Origin: Solobacterium sp.
Lineage (GTDB): Bacteria > Bacillota_I > Bacilli_A > Erysipelotrichales > Erysipelotrichaceae
Length of the DNA stretch: 45,361 nt
Direction of reading: 5' to 3'
Assembly (NCBI GenBank): GCA_024698805.1
Contig: JAILQT010000111.1
Coordinates: 1-45,361 of the forward strand
Shown one piece after another: positions 8,467-16,924 of the stretch (its first letter is position 1; each line of letters opens with the position of its first letter). A program made the translations under genes and the position numbers. The notes below the pieces were generated by a model. It had not been told where the DNA came from. It searched no databases and worked only from the letters and a program-made list of their open reading frames with translations.

Positions 8467-9855
8467 ATGATCTTCAAAGTATTCCGGATGGAATATGCCG
8501 GCAGTAAGCCGGAAGTATCCCTGCGGCTGAGGAACTACAGAAGCACCGATTACGCTGCCTACAGACAGATGTATGAAGACTGTTTCAAACCCCTGCGGCG
8601 TTCCCTGCATCTGCAGCTGCACTGCTGTCCGGACCGCAGGGAGATGACAGCCCGGAGCAGCAACGTATGGATCTTCGAGGAGGACGGGACGGTCAAAGGG
8701 GCTGTCACCCTGTATGACAGACAGATCGATGACCTGATCGTTTCCGGGAACTGCAGGAAGCAGGGCATCGGCACACAGCTCCTGAAGTACGCGGCAGGCG
8801 TGCTGCTGGAAAGGGGGTTCGTGCCTTCGCTGAATGTCGCTGCCGTAAACGGGGATGCCGTGCATCTGTACGAGAAGAACGGGTTTGTGATCCGGGATAT
8901 CCGGACGATCACGCATGAGGAGACCGATGCTATGGAATATACAGACAGGAAGAAACTGCTCGTCACCGGCGGGACGGTATTCGTCAGCCGGTATACGGCG
9001 GAATACTTTGTTTCAAAAGGTTATGAAGTTTATGTCATGAACCGCAATACGAGGAAGCAGCCGGAAGGCGTGCACCTGATCGCATGCGACAGGCATGCGG
9101 CCGGTGAGAGGCTGAAGGACATTTACTTCGACGCCGTGATCGATGTGACTGCCTATGATGAAGAGGATATCAATGATCTGACGGATGCCCTCGGCGGGTT
9201 CGGCCAGTACATCATGATCAGCTCGAGTGCCGTTTATCCCGAGACTGCGCCGCAGCCGTTCCGTGAAGACGAAACGCAGGGGCCGAACATATACTGGGGG
9301 AAATACGGTACGGACAAATCCGCGGCGGAAGCGAAACTGCTTGAAAAAGTACCCGACGCCTATATCCTCCGTCCGCCGTATCTGTATGGGGAAATGGACA
9401 ATGTATACCGTGAGGCTTTTGTCTTTGAATGCGCGGAAAACGGCAGGGAGTTCTATATCCCGAAAGACGGTTCGATGGGCCTGCAGTTCTTCCATGTCGA
9501 TGACCTGTGCAGGTTCATGGCGATCCTGATCGATCAGAAGCCTTCCGTGCATATCTTCAATACCGGCAATGATGAGATGGTCAGCATCGAAGAATGGGTG
9601 AAGCTCTGTTACAGGGTAACCGGCAGGGATCCGGTGCTGAAGTATGTCACCGACGGCACGGAACAGCGGAAGTATTTCAGCTTCCATGACTATGAATACA
9701 TGCTGGATGTGACAGAAATGAAAAAGCTGATGCCGGATACCATGCCTCTGCAGGAAGGACTGGAAAGGGCATATGCCTGGTATGCGGGACATAAAGACGA
9801 GGTCGTGCGCAAACCGTTCATCGAATACATCGATTCACATTTCAGGGGGGACTGA
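8467..9855 (+). CDS. GNAT acetyltransferase / NAD-dependent epimerase fusion
   Basis: A 462-residue two-domain protein. Residues about 15-145 form a GNAT N-acetyltransferase, with RKQGIGTQLLKYA as the acetyl-CoA loop and LYEKNGF as the C-terminal GNAT motif. From about 158 an extended SDR fold begins: TGGTVFVSRYTAEYF is the NAD loop, SSSAVY the catalytic serine segment, YWGKYGTDK the YxxxK-type segment and ILRPPYLYG the sugar-nucleotide-type motif. A second possible start, ATG at 8932 (residue 156), has GAGGAG about ten bases upstream, so the epimerase might also be made separately. Substrates are unknown. The frame is continuous, with no sign of a frameshift. Confidence 0.8.
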   Translation: MIFKVFRMEYAGSKPEVSLRLRNYRSTDYAAYRQMYEDCFKPLRRSLHLQLHCCPDRREMTARSSNVWIFEEDGTVKGAVTLYDRQIDDLIVSGNCRKQGIGTQLLKYAAGVLLERGFVPSLNVAAVNGDAVHLYEKNGFVIRDIRTITHEETDAMEYTDRKKLLVTGGTVFVSRYTAEYFVSKGYEVYVMNRNTRKQPEGVHLIACDRHAAGERLKDIYFDAVIDVTAYDEEDINDLTDALGGFGQYIMISSSAVYPETAPQPFREDETQGPNIYWGKYGTDKSAAEAKLLEKVPDAYILRPPYLYGEMDNVYREAFVFECAENGREFYIPKDGSMGLQFFHVDDLCRFMAILIDQKPSVHIFNTGNDEMVSIEEWVKLCYRVTGRDPVLKYVTDGTEQRKYFSFHDYEYMLDVTEMKKLMPDTMPLQEGLERAYAWYAGHKDEVVRKPFIEYIDSHFRGD

Positions 9856-9856
9856 T

Positions 9857-10978
9857 ATGTTCAATACACACGATATCACAAGGGATGCGTGCCAGCTTTT
9901 CGGCGCACAGGCCAGAAAAGGTTATGACTGGTGGTGGCATTCCTTCACGGCGCATCACGCGAAAACAGGTGAAGAGAAGCAGTTCTTTATCGAATTCTTC
10001 CTGTGCAATCCCGCGTATGGGAAAGAATATCCTGTCTTCGGCCAGCTGCCGGGAAACAAAGAAAAAGGCATCCGTCCTTCGTACCTGATGGTCAAGGCAG
10101 GTGCCTGGGGCGGGGATGCGGCGCAGCTGCACCGCTTCTTCGGCTGGAAAGAGATCGATGTGGATTACGGCGTGCCGTTCTCCGTAAAGGCAGATGACTG
10201 TTTCCTGAGCGAAGACCATACTGCAGGCTGTGTCTCCGTCACTGCGGAAGAAGCCGCAGAACATCCGGAATGGATGTGTCAGTCCGGCGAGATGCAATGG
10301 GATCTGAAGATCGACAAGCAGGTCGCCTTCAATGTCGGCTACGGCGCTTCAAAACTGTTCCGGAAGATCCAGGCCTTTGAGATGTTCTGGCATGCGGAAG
10401 GGATGAAGGCAGCCTTTGAAGGCACTGTCCGGTGGAACGGCGAAAAGTACAATGTCATCCCGCAGTACAGCTGGGGTTATGCGGACAAGAACTGGGGAAA
10501 AGACTTTACCTCACCCTGGGTATGGCTGGCTTCCTCATGCCTGAAAAGCAAAGTTACGGGGAAACAGCTGAATGACAGCGCGTTCGATATCGGCGGCGGG
10601 AGGCCGAAGATCGGTCCCGTCGCGCTGAACAGGAAGCTGCTGTCTGCCTTCTGGTATGAAGGAAAACCGTATGAATTCAACTTCTCCAAATTCTGGACGA
10701 ATACACGCACGAAGTTCAATTGCATGGAAACAGACGGACAGATCATCTGGCATGTCGACCAGAGCACCTGGAACAGCCGGATGGTGACCGACATCACCTG
10801 TGAGAAGAAGAATATGCTGCTGGTGAACTACGAAGCCCCGGACGGTCAGAAGAGACACAACCGCCTGTGGAACGGCGGGAACGGCAAAGGTACCGTACGT
10901 CTCTATAAGCGCGGGAAGCTCATCGATGAAGTATACTGCGAGAACACCGGCTGCGAATACGGGGAATATGGAAACTGA
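9857..10978 (+). CDS. tocopherol cyclase-like protein
   Basis: A 373-residue protein. The start at 9857 follows a GGGGGG tract, 7 bases upstream. The pattern WGYADKNWGKDFTSPWVWL, near residues 205-223, is the hallmark of the tocopherol cyclase-like family (PF14249), as is the lipocalin-like alternation of strands rich in W, Y and F. Plant and cyanobacterial members cyclise prenylated quinols. Bacillota members are uncharacterised, and no prenylquinone genes are near, so a tocopherol role is improbable. It may bind a lipid or aromatic ligand. It sits 1 nt after the GNAT/epimerase gene and next to the AlkZ-like gene. Confidence 0.7.
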   Translation: MFNTHDITRDACQLFGAQARKGYDWWWHSFTAHHAKTGEEKQFFIEFFLCNPAYGKEYPVFGQLPGNKEKGIRPSYLMVKAGAWGGDAAQLHRFFGWKEIDVDYGVPFSVKADDCFLSEDHTAGCVSVTAEEAAEHPEWMCQSGEMQWDLKIDKQVAFNVGYGASKLFRKIQAFEMFWHAEGMKAAFEGTVRWNGEKYNVIPQYSWGYADKNWGKDFTSPWVWLASSCLKSKVTGKQLNDSAFDIGGGRPKIGPVALNRKLLSAFWYEGKPYEFNFSKFWTNTRTKFNCMETDGQIIWHVDQSTWNSRMVTDITCEKKNMLLVNYEAPDGQKRHNRLWNGGNGKGTVRLYKRGKLIDEVYCENTGCEYGEYGN

Positions 10979-10979
10979 T

Positions 10980-11675
10980 ATGGACAGGAAGATCAAAACG
11001 AAAGAGGACATGATCGAAATGGTCAGGGAATACGGGTTCCTGCCGTTCTTTTCCAATGAGATCGAAGGCTTCTCGATCGAGGAACACTGCGATCCTTCCG
11101 TGTACTTTTCGGAGAATCCCGGCGTGTGGGAGTGGAAAGGCCCGGTGATCCAGGAGACGAGGGCTGCCTACGGCAAATTCTTCAAACGCAAGGCAGGCTA
11201 TATCACAAAGGAATGGTTCTATGATTTTGCGAATTACAGAAGGGACGGCTATGACTACGAAGCCAGGTGCGAAGACGGCCTGGCATCTTATAACGAGCAG
11301 TATCTGTACAATATCATCGCTTCGAGGCACTCTGTGCTCTCCAAAGACGCCAAGGCGATCGGCGGCTACATAAAGCCGAGGGAGCGGGGCAGGGACAGCT
11401 GGGAGCCCCGGAAAGGCTTCGATACGACGATTGCGAAGCTGCAGATGCAGTGCTATGTGCTAATCTCCGATTTTGAATATGAAGTTGCGAAAGACGGCAG
11501 CTTCTACGGCTGGGGCGTCGCCAGATACGCAACGCCGGAAGAGTTCTACGGGAAGACTTTTGCGAAAAAAGTATACAAAAGGTCACCGGAGGAATCCCTG
11601 AAAAGGATCGTCCGGCATATGAAAAAGATCCTTCCGCAGTGCACAGAGGAAGAGATCCTGCATTTCCTGAAATGA
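10980..11675 (+). CDS. AlkZ-related protein of unknown function
   Basis: A 231-residue soluble protein. The start at 10980 lies one base after the preceding stop. An ATG at 10968 (four residues longer) is equally possible, and neither has a strong ribosome site. The segments WEWKGPVIQET, AYGKFFKRKAGYI and YGWGVARYATPEEF resemble proteins labelled AlkZ-related, which are distant from the YcaQ/AlkZ glycosylase fold, as I remember them. The catalytic QxQ/QxD motif of true AlkZ was not found, so glycosylase activity is doubtful. It is in an apparent operon with the cyclase-like gene and the lactonase. Confidence 0.55.
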   Translation: MDRKIKTKEDMIEMVREYGFLPFFSNEIEGFSIEEHCDPSVYFSENPGVWEWKGPVIQETRAAYGKFFKRKAGYITKEWFYDFANYRRDGYDYEARCEDGLASYNEQYLYNIIASRHSVLSKDAKAIGGYIKPRERGRDSWEPRKGFDTTIAKLQMQCYVLISDFEYEVAKDGSFYGWGVARYATPEEFYGKTFAKKVYKRSPEESLKRIVRHMKKILPQCTEEEILHFLK

Positions 11676-11682
11676 GGCGGTT

Positions 11683-12924
11683 ATGGAACGGATCCTGTAT
11701 GCCGGCACAGTCGGCTCAAAGAAGACAAAAGGAAGTATAAGCGGCAGCGGCGAAGGCGTTTATGCGGCTGTCCTGAATGATGATTTTTCCGTATGCAGGC
11801 TGGAATGTGTGCCGGCGGACAATGCCGGCATCATCTGCATGTCGAAAGACGGAAGGTATATCTACGCCGCAAATGAGTCAAAGGACTTCGGCGGTCTCAA
11901 CGGTTCGGGCGGAGGTGTATCCGCATACAGGACAGACGGCGAAGGCGGCCTGCAGAAGCTGAATGAAAGCATATCGTACGGTTCCAGGACTTCGTATGTC
12001 TGTCTCAGTGAAGATGAGCGGTTCCTTCTGGCGTCCAACCACGGCTCCCATACGACCGTCGTCTGCCGGTATGTGCCGGATGGAAACGGGGGCTATAAAC
12101 TGGAGAGGGGATTTGACGATTCCAGTGCAGCAGTGTTCCGAATCAATGATGACGGCAGTATCGGTGAACTCACCGATCTGAAAGTATTCAAAGGAAGCGG
12201 CTACTGGTGCCGCGGCGGCGGGCAGTCGACAGCGCACCTGCACTGCATCCGTGCGAAAGGGGACCTTGTCTTTGCATGCAACAGGGGCTGCGACGAGATC
12301 GAAGTCATGCGGCTGGATGCGGACGGGAAGCTGTCCGTCCTCGAGCAGTACAGGGCAGAGCCTGCCCTTGCGCCGCGGCATATGGATCTCCATCCGTCCA
12401 TGGACCTCCTCTATGTCTGCAATGAGAACTATCCGTGCATCTCTGTCTACGCAGTTGATCCCGTAAGCGGGAGGCTTACGCATCTGCAGACAGAGGGAAC
12501 GCAGCCGGCTTCCTATTATGCAGAAAAGCCCCTGCCGCATTTCACGAAACGGCACGCGGACAGAGATGAAAAGAACAGCTCTGCCATGGGTGGAGACCGC
12601 AGCCTGTTCATGCCTGCGGATATCCACGTCAGCCCGGACGGCAGGTTCGTCTATGTGTCCAACAGGAGGTTCGGCGGACAGGCAGATATCTCCGTCTTCG
12701 CAATAAAAGAAGACGGTACCGTCAGCCTGCAGGGGATCACGGAACTGGACGGCAGCGACCCGCGCGGCTTTAACCTGAACAGGGACGGCAGCCTGCTGTT
12801 CGCGGGCCTGCTGGATAAGAATACCGTCACGGTCTATGCGGTCGACCGGAAGACGGGCATGCCGGAAGGCATTAAGGCGGTCATCGCGATCCCGTCCCCC
12901 GCATCCTTCCGCATGGATCTCTGA
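11683..12924 (+). CDS. lactonase-family beta-propeller (6-phosphogluconolactonase-like)
   Basis: A 413-residue protein built of repeated beta-propeller blades, with the recurrent pattern S.DGR..Y.AN seen as SKDGRYIYAANES, SEDERFLLASNHGS, HPSMDLLYVCNEN, SPDGRFVYVSNRR and NRDGSLLFAGLL. This is the lactonase (PF10282) fold shared with Pgl/YbhE. Conserved H and R residues are visible in RHMDLHP and in the HVSPDGRFVY blade. It may open a sugar lactone such as 6-phosphogluconolactone, or act on another lactone. No oxidative pentose phosphate genes are adjacent. It has no signal peptide, so it acts in the cytoplasm. Confidence 0.8.
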   Translation: MERILYAGTVGSKKTKGSISGSGEGVYAAVLNDDFSVCRLECVPADNAGIICMSKDGRYIYAANESKDFGGLNGSGGGVSAYRTDGEGGLQKLNESISYGSRTSYVCLSEDERFLLASNHGSHTTVVCRYVPDGNGGYKLERGFDDSSAAVFRINDDGSIGELTDLKVFKGSGYWCRGGGQSTAHLHCIRAKGDLVFACNRGCDEIEVMRLDADGKLSVLEQYRAEPALAPRHMDLHPSMDLLYVCNENYPCISVYAVDPVSGRLTHLQTEGTQPASYYAEKPLPHFTKRHADRDEKNSSAMGGDRSLFMPADIHVSPDGRFVYVSNRRFGGQADISVFAIKEDGTVSLQGITELDGSDPRGFNLNRDGSLLFAGLLDKNTVTVYAVDRKTGMPEGIKAVIAIPSPASFRMDL

Positions 12925-12934
12925 GGAGGGCAAT

Positions 12935-13363
12935 ATGACGAAACAGAAGATCTATTTCGCCGCATCCATCCGCGGCGGCAGGAGCGACGCCGGGCTGTAC
13001 GAAGACCTGATCCGCTTCATGCAGGAAACGGATACGGTCCTGACCGAGCATATCGGCACGTCCCGCATCAGCCTCGAAGAACAGGAGCTGCCTGTCGAGC
13101 AGTATATCTACGAGAGGGATATCGCATGGCTCAAAGAATGCGACGTGCTGATCGCGGAATGCACATGCCCGTCGCTCGGCGTCGGCTATGAGCTGGCATT
13201 TGCGGAGAAACTGGGAAAGCCCTGTTATATATTCTACAGACCTGCAGAAACGCATCTTTCCGCGATGCTGAAAGGGGATCCGTATTTCACGGTGATCCCG
13301 TATGAAACAAAAGAGGAACTGTTCCTTAAAACAGGACAGATCCTCACGGCTTTGCGGAAATGA
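12935..13363 (+). CDS. nucleoside 2-deoxyribosyltransferase-like / DNPH1-like protein
   Basis: A 143-residue Rossmann-like enzyme. The opening KIYFAASIRGGR, the D70 segment ECDVLIAE and PSLGVGYE, with the candidate nucleophile Glu86, match the nucleoside 2-deoxyribosyltransferase / 2'-deoxynucleoside 5'-phosphate N-hydrolase superfamily. It would cleave or transfer the N-glycosidic bond of a deoxynucleoside or its monophosphate, in salvage or pool cleaning. The start at 12935 follows TGAGGAGGGCAAT. The gene overlaps the convergent MerR-type regulator by 20 bp, and no separate terminator was seen between them. Confidence 0.82.
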   Translation: MTKQKIYFAASIRGGRSDAGLYEDLIRFMQETDTVLTEHIGTSRISLEEQELPVEQYIYERDIAWLKECDVLIAECTCPSLGVGYELAFAEKLGKPCYIFYRPAETHLSAMLKGDPYFTVIPYETKEELFLKTGQILTALRK

Positions 13364-14162
13364 TATCGTTTGTCTCGATGCAGGCACGGATACGGAAGTG
13401 ATAGACAAGGTCATCACTTCTTTTTTCCACGTGCATCAGGTAACCCGTCGTATCACTGATGAAGGGCGTACCGTTCTTCTTCGCTTCATCCATCATCGGC
13501 TGCAGCTGTTTCAGGCTGATCTCGGACAGGTCCTTCAGAGTGATCATCTGGCTGATATGGATCCCGTTGGGTATGACGTTATGGCCTTCGGGCAGCGGGA
13601 TGCCTTTTTCACTGAGCACATACCTGTATGTGCCGACACCGGTCCTGATCGGTATGATCCTGTCCTCACAGCTGCCGTTAAGCACTTCCTTCGATATCCT
13701 GACCGTAGGTGTCATCATGTGTGAGATCTCCAGCAGGGACCTGAATCCGGGATCAGACACAAGATCTTCTGGGTAGATATCGATCTTGTCGTCCAGCGAC
13801 TGCACTGTCTGCACCATGAAGTCGCCTGTGCGCCAGCTTTCCCTGACATGGATCTTCTCCAGCTCAAGATAGCGGATCTCTTCTTCCATGCGCGCAAGCC
13901 TCGTTCGCAGGACCTGCTGTTCCGCTTCGATCAGTTCGATGATCTTCCCCGGCTCATCCGTGGAATAGATCTCGGAAATATTGTCCAGGCTTATCGAATA
14001 CCCTCTCATCTTGCGTATATACGCAAGGCTGATAAAGTCGCTGATCCCGTAGTTATAGTAGCCGTTCGCAAGTTTTTTCGGCTTCAGCAGGCCTTTATTT
14101 CGGTATGAGCGGATTGTTTCGATATGTGTGCCTGTGATCTTTGATAATTCATTGACTTTCAT
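13344..14162 (-). CDS. MerR-family regulator, divergent from the flavin reductase gene
   Basis: A 272-residue regulator. The N-terminal winged helix-turn-helix is MKVNELSKITGTHIETIRSY, followed by the wing GYYNYG, as in MerR proteins. A coiled-coil helix spans about 75-110, and a large C-terminal domain of about 150 residues presumably senses a ligand. The start at 14162 was chosen because the HTH begins there. In-frame codons further upstream would cross the promoter. It is transcribed away from the reductase gene at 14252, with a MerR-type promoter in between, so it most likely controls that gene. The inducer is unknown. It shares its architecture, but little visible sequence, with the second regulator at 16925. 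Confidence 0.82.
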   Translation of the reverse strand: MKVNELSKITGTHIETIRSYRNKGLLKPKKLANGYYNYGISDFISLAYIRKMRGYSISLDNISEIYSTDEPGKIIELIEAEQQVLRTRLARMEEEIRYLELEKIHVRESWRTGDFMVQTVQSLDDKIDIYPEDLVSDPGFRSLLEISHMMTPTVRISKEVLNGSCEDRIIPIRTGVGTYRYVLSEKGIPLPEGHNVIPNGIHISQMITLKDLSEISLKQLQPMMDEAKKNGTPFISDTTGYLMHVEKRSDDLVYHFRIRACIETNDIISAKP

Positions 14163-14173
14163 AGTTTGTTCTG

Positions 14174-14204
14174 TTGACCCTGTATCCAATACAGAGTTTA
14201 TAAT
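14174..14204 (+). promoter_or_regulatory. MerR-type promoter with central dyad, for the flavin reductase gene
   Basis: TTGACC (-35, 14174-14179) and TATAAT (-10, 14199-14204) are separated by 19 bp, the abnormally long spacing of MerR-activated promoters. The spacer contains CTGTAT-CCA-ATACAG (14180-14194), a perfect 6-bp inverted repeat. This is the expected layout of an operator that a MerR dimer twists to activate transcription. Confidence 0.8.
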
Positions 14205-14251
14205 ATTTTTACAAAACTTGCCACAAGGCAATTAGATCATGGAGGAAAGAT

Positions 14252-16819
14252 ATGAATAAGTACATGAGTAAGGCTGTCAGTGCTTTTATTGTGCTGGCTC
14301 TTGCAGGCTGCACGGGTGCTTCTTCATCTGCAGGCGGCTCATCCGCTGCAGGAAGTGAAGGCGGCATCTACACAGCCGGTACGTACACAGCTTCCGCAGA
14401 CGGCAAGAACGGTCCGGTCACAGTCGAAGTCGTATTCACGGCAGACAAGATCGAATCCGTAACCGTTACGGAACACGCTGAAACAGCAGGCATCGCTGAT
14501 CCCGCACTCGAGAACATCCCGAAGGCGATCGTTGATGCACAGAGCGTCAAGGTCGACGGCGAAAGCGGCGCAACGATCACATCCGATGCGATCAAGGCGG
14601 CAGTCGCTGATGCGATCAAACAGGCAGGCGGCGACCCTGAGGCCGGCGGCGAGCAGGGAAGCGAAGAAGGCGGCGAGACAGCTGCCCTCACATTCACACC
14701 CGGCACATACACAGGCACAGGCACAGGTTATAACGGACCTGTCGAGATCGACGTAACATTCTCTGAAGACGCAGTTACAGACATCCAGGTCAAGACATCC
14801 GCTGAAACAGACCATGTTGGCACACTGGCATATGACCTGATGATCCCGGATATGCTGGAAGCCAACGGCTCCGGCGTAGACGCGATCTCCGGCGCAACAT
14901 TCACATCTGCTGCACTCAGGGCTGCTGTCAATGACGCTGCAGAGCAGGCAGGTGCGTCTGATCTTTCTGCTTTCAAGAAGAACACGGTCGTTCACGAAGC
15001 AGGCGATCCGATCGATGAGACATATGACGTCGTCATTGTCGGTGCAGGCGGTGCCGGTATGGCTGCTGCAGCACAGGCTGCACAGGACGGCAACACTGTC
15101 CTCGTTATCGAAGAGAACGCTGAGATCGGCGGAAACACACTCGTATCCGGCGGCCAGTACCAGTCCGTAATGCCTTACCTCGTATGGGATCCCGCAGATC
15201 CGGAAGCGACAACAGGCGAATGGAGAGGCCAGACTTACAACAAGGTCGTTGAACCCAAGAACACACTGGATGAGCTCCGCATCATTGCCAACTGGTCCGA
15301 AGAGCCTTTTGATGAAGACTACTACAAGGATCATGAATTCGTCGCAGGTGATACAGTTGAACTCTCCAAGCACGGTGTCCATGAAGAATACCTGCAGACA
15401 CTGAAAGACCTGAAGGCAGAGATCAATGAATACCTGACATGGGCAGACGCAAAGATCGCTGCAGGCGCAAACGAAGTCACACTGTTCTCCACAGTCAACC
15501 TCCACATCTTCCAGACATACTACGGCGGACTCCGTCCGACAGCAGACATGTCCGAATGGATGTACGGCGACTATGACCTCGTAAGCCAGTTCATCAAAGA
15601 CGGCCAGGATCTCAAGCCGTGGCTTGAAGACCAGGGCGCGCTGTTCATCGAAGACACACAGCCTACACTGATCGGCGCCCTGTGGTACAGGGAAAATGAA
15701 TTTGCCGGTGCAGAGATCGACGGCGAGACGATTCCCGGCAGATGGGGCACATACTTCATGGCTCCGAGGAACACGCTGCTCAAGACATCCGAAACAGCTG
15801 ACCAGAACAGGATCCTGACAAGGACAAAGGCGGAATCCCTGATCGTTGAAGACGGCAGGGTAACAGGCGTCAAGGGAACGATGTTCGACGGCACGGAAGT
15901 CACAGCTCACGCAACAAAGGGCGTTATCCTGACAACGGGCGGCTTCGCTGCCAATATCGATATGGTCCTGGAAAACAACCAGTACTGGGACAGCGAATAT
16001 CTGACAAAGCAGACAAAGACAACGAACCGTTCCTCACTCGTAGGCGACGGTATCGCGATGGGTGAGGAAGCAGGCGCTGCAGTGACAGGTCTGAACTTCA
16101 CACAGCTGATGCCGATCTCCTGGGTCGACAACGGCAACCTCGCATTCGGCGCAGGCAACTATGCAGTATGGATCAACCCCGAGACCGGCAAGCGTTTCGT
16201 TGATGAGACATCCGAGCGTGACGTCCTGTCCCTGGCTGAATTCAGGAACGGCATGGAAGTCAACGGCACTAAGGGTGTCTTCGTTGAGATCTACAACAAG
16301 GAACAGCTGATGCCCGCCCCGATGCAGCTGGCTGAAGGCGACTACGAAGGCAGATACTACAGGATCAAGATCGACCAGCTGGGCGACCTCTTCGAGAAGA
16401 TCGGCGTAAGTGCGGATCCTGCAGTCGTCAGACAGACGATCGAAGAATATGACCAGGCTGTCATCGAAGGGAAAGCGATCGAAGAATTCCCTGATGTCAA
16501 GAAGACAAATGCGAACAGGACGATCGGCAACTGCGAGAAAGATGAGTCCGGCGCCTATATCGCTGACACATATGACCTCGACAATGCAGAGCTGACAGTC
16601 CGTCTGATGGCTCCGTCAACACACCACACGATGGGCGGCCTCAAGGTCGACGTCGACCGTCATGTCCTCGATACAGACGGCAATGTCATCCCGGGCCTCT
16701 ACGCTGCAGGTGAAGTCACAGGCGGGATCCACGGCGGCAACAGACTCGGCGGCAACGCGATCGTTGAGATCTTCGTATCCGGCCGTACAGCTGCCAAGGC
16801 AGTTACAGCGGACAACTGA
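14252..16819 (+). CDS. secreted lipoprotein flavin reductase (fumarate/urocanate reductase-like), two FMN domains
   Basis: An 855-residue extracellular lipoprotein. The signal peptide ends in the lipobox LAGC with the lipidated Cys at 20, followed by a Ser/Ala/Gly linker. Two tandem FMN-binding domains follow, each with an ApbE-type flavinylation motif: DGESGAT (Thr108) and DAISGAT (Thr216). The FAD domain starts with VIVGAGGAG near 261-269. Fumarate-reductase-type catalytic residues are present: Arg656 in ERDV, His791-His792 in HHTMGG and Arg831 in NRLGGNA. It probably reduces an unsaturated organic acid, taking electrons through the FMN domains from a membrane carrier. The gene is rich in ACA, GCA and GTC codons compared with its neighbours, suggesting high expression. 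The substrate cannot be read from sequence. Confidence 0.85.
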   Translation: MNKYMSKAVSAFIVLALAGCTGASSSAGGSSAAGSEGGIYTAGTYTASADGKNGPVTVEVVFTADKIESVTVTEHAETAGIADPALENIPKAIVDAQSVKVDGESGATITSDAIKAAVADAIKQAGGDPEAGGEQGSEEGGETAALTFTPGTYTGTGTGYNGPVEIDVTFSEDAVTDIQVKTSAETDHVGTLAYDLMIPDMLEANGSGVDAISGATFTSAALRAAVNDAAEQAGASDLSAFKKNTVVHEAGDPIDETYDVVIVGAGGAGMAAAAQAAQDGNTVLVIEENAEIGGNTLVSGGQYQSVMPYLVWDPADPEATTGEWRGQTYNKVVEPKNTLDELRIIANWSEEPFDEDYYKDHEFVAGDTVELSKHGVHEEYLQTLKDLKAEINEYLTWADAKIAAGANEVTLFSTVNLHIFQTYYGGLRPTADMSEWMYGDYDLVSQFIKDGQDLKPWLEDQGALFIEDTQPTLIGALWYRENEFAGAEIDGETIPGRWGTYFMAPRNTLLKTSETADQNRILTRTKAESLIVEDGRVTGVKGTMFDGTEVTAHATKGVILTTGGFAANIDMVLENNQYWDSEYLTKQTKTTNRSSLVGDGIAMGEEAGAAVTGLNFTQLMPISWVDNGNLAFGAGNYAVWINPETGKRFVDETSERDVLSLAEFRNGMEVNGTKGVFVEIYNKEQLMPAPMQLAEGDYEGRYYRIKIDQLGDLFEKIGVSADPAVVRQTIEEYDQAVIEGKAIEEFPDVKKTNANRTIGNCEKDESGAYIADTYDLDNAELTVRLMAPSTHHTMGGLKVDVDRHVLDTDGNVIPGLYAAGEVTGGIHGGNRLGGNAIVEIFVSGRTAAKAVTADN

Positions 16820-16830
16820 TACACATCCAT

Positions 16831-16868
16831 ACAGTCTCCGGCAGAAGCCGGGGGCTGTTTTTCTTTTT
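16831..16868 (+). terminator. rho-independent terminator after the first flavin reductase
   Basis: ACAGTCTCCGGC (16831-16842), loop AGAA, then GCCGGGGGCTGT (16847-16858). The stem is 12 bp including two G-U pairs and is followed by TTTTCTTTTT. Confidence 0.88.
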
Positions 16869-16890
16869 GGGCATGGTACATGCATATCCT

Positions 16891-16908
16891 GTATAGTGAT
16901 ACTACAAT
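16891..16908 (+). promoter_or_regulatory. putative promoter/operator of the second MerR-like regulator
   Basis: A GTAT-AGTG-ATAC inverted repeat (16891-16902) lies immediately before TACAAT (16903-16908), a good -10, 17 bp ahead of the start codon. No clear -35 was found. Autoregulation is inference. Confidence 0.35.
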
Positions 16909-16924
16909 GGGGGCAGAGGTTTTT

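Noticed and set aside
14339-15910. 523-codon open frame opposite the first flavin reductase
   Set aside because: Cysteine-rich antisense product that follows codon bias of the sense gene. No ribosome site and no domain.
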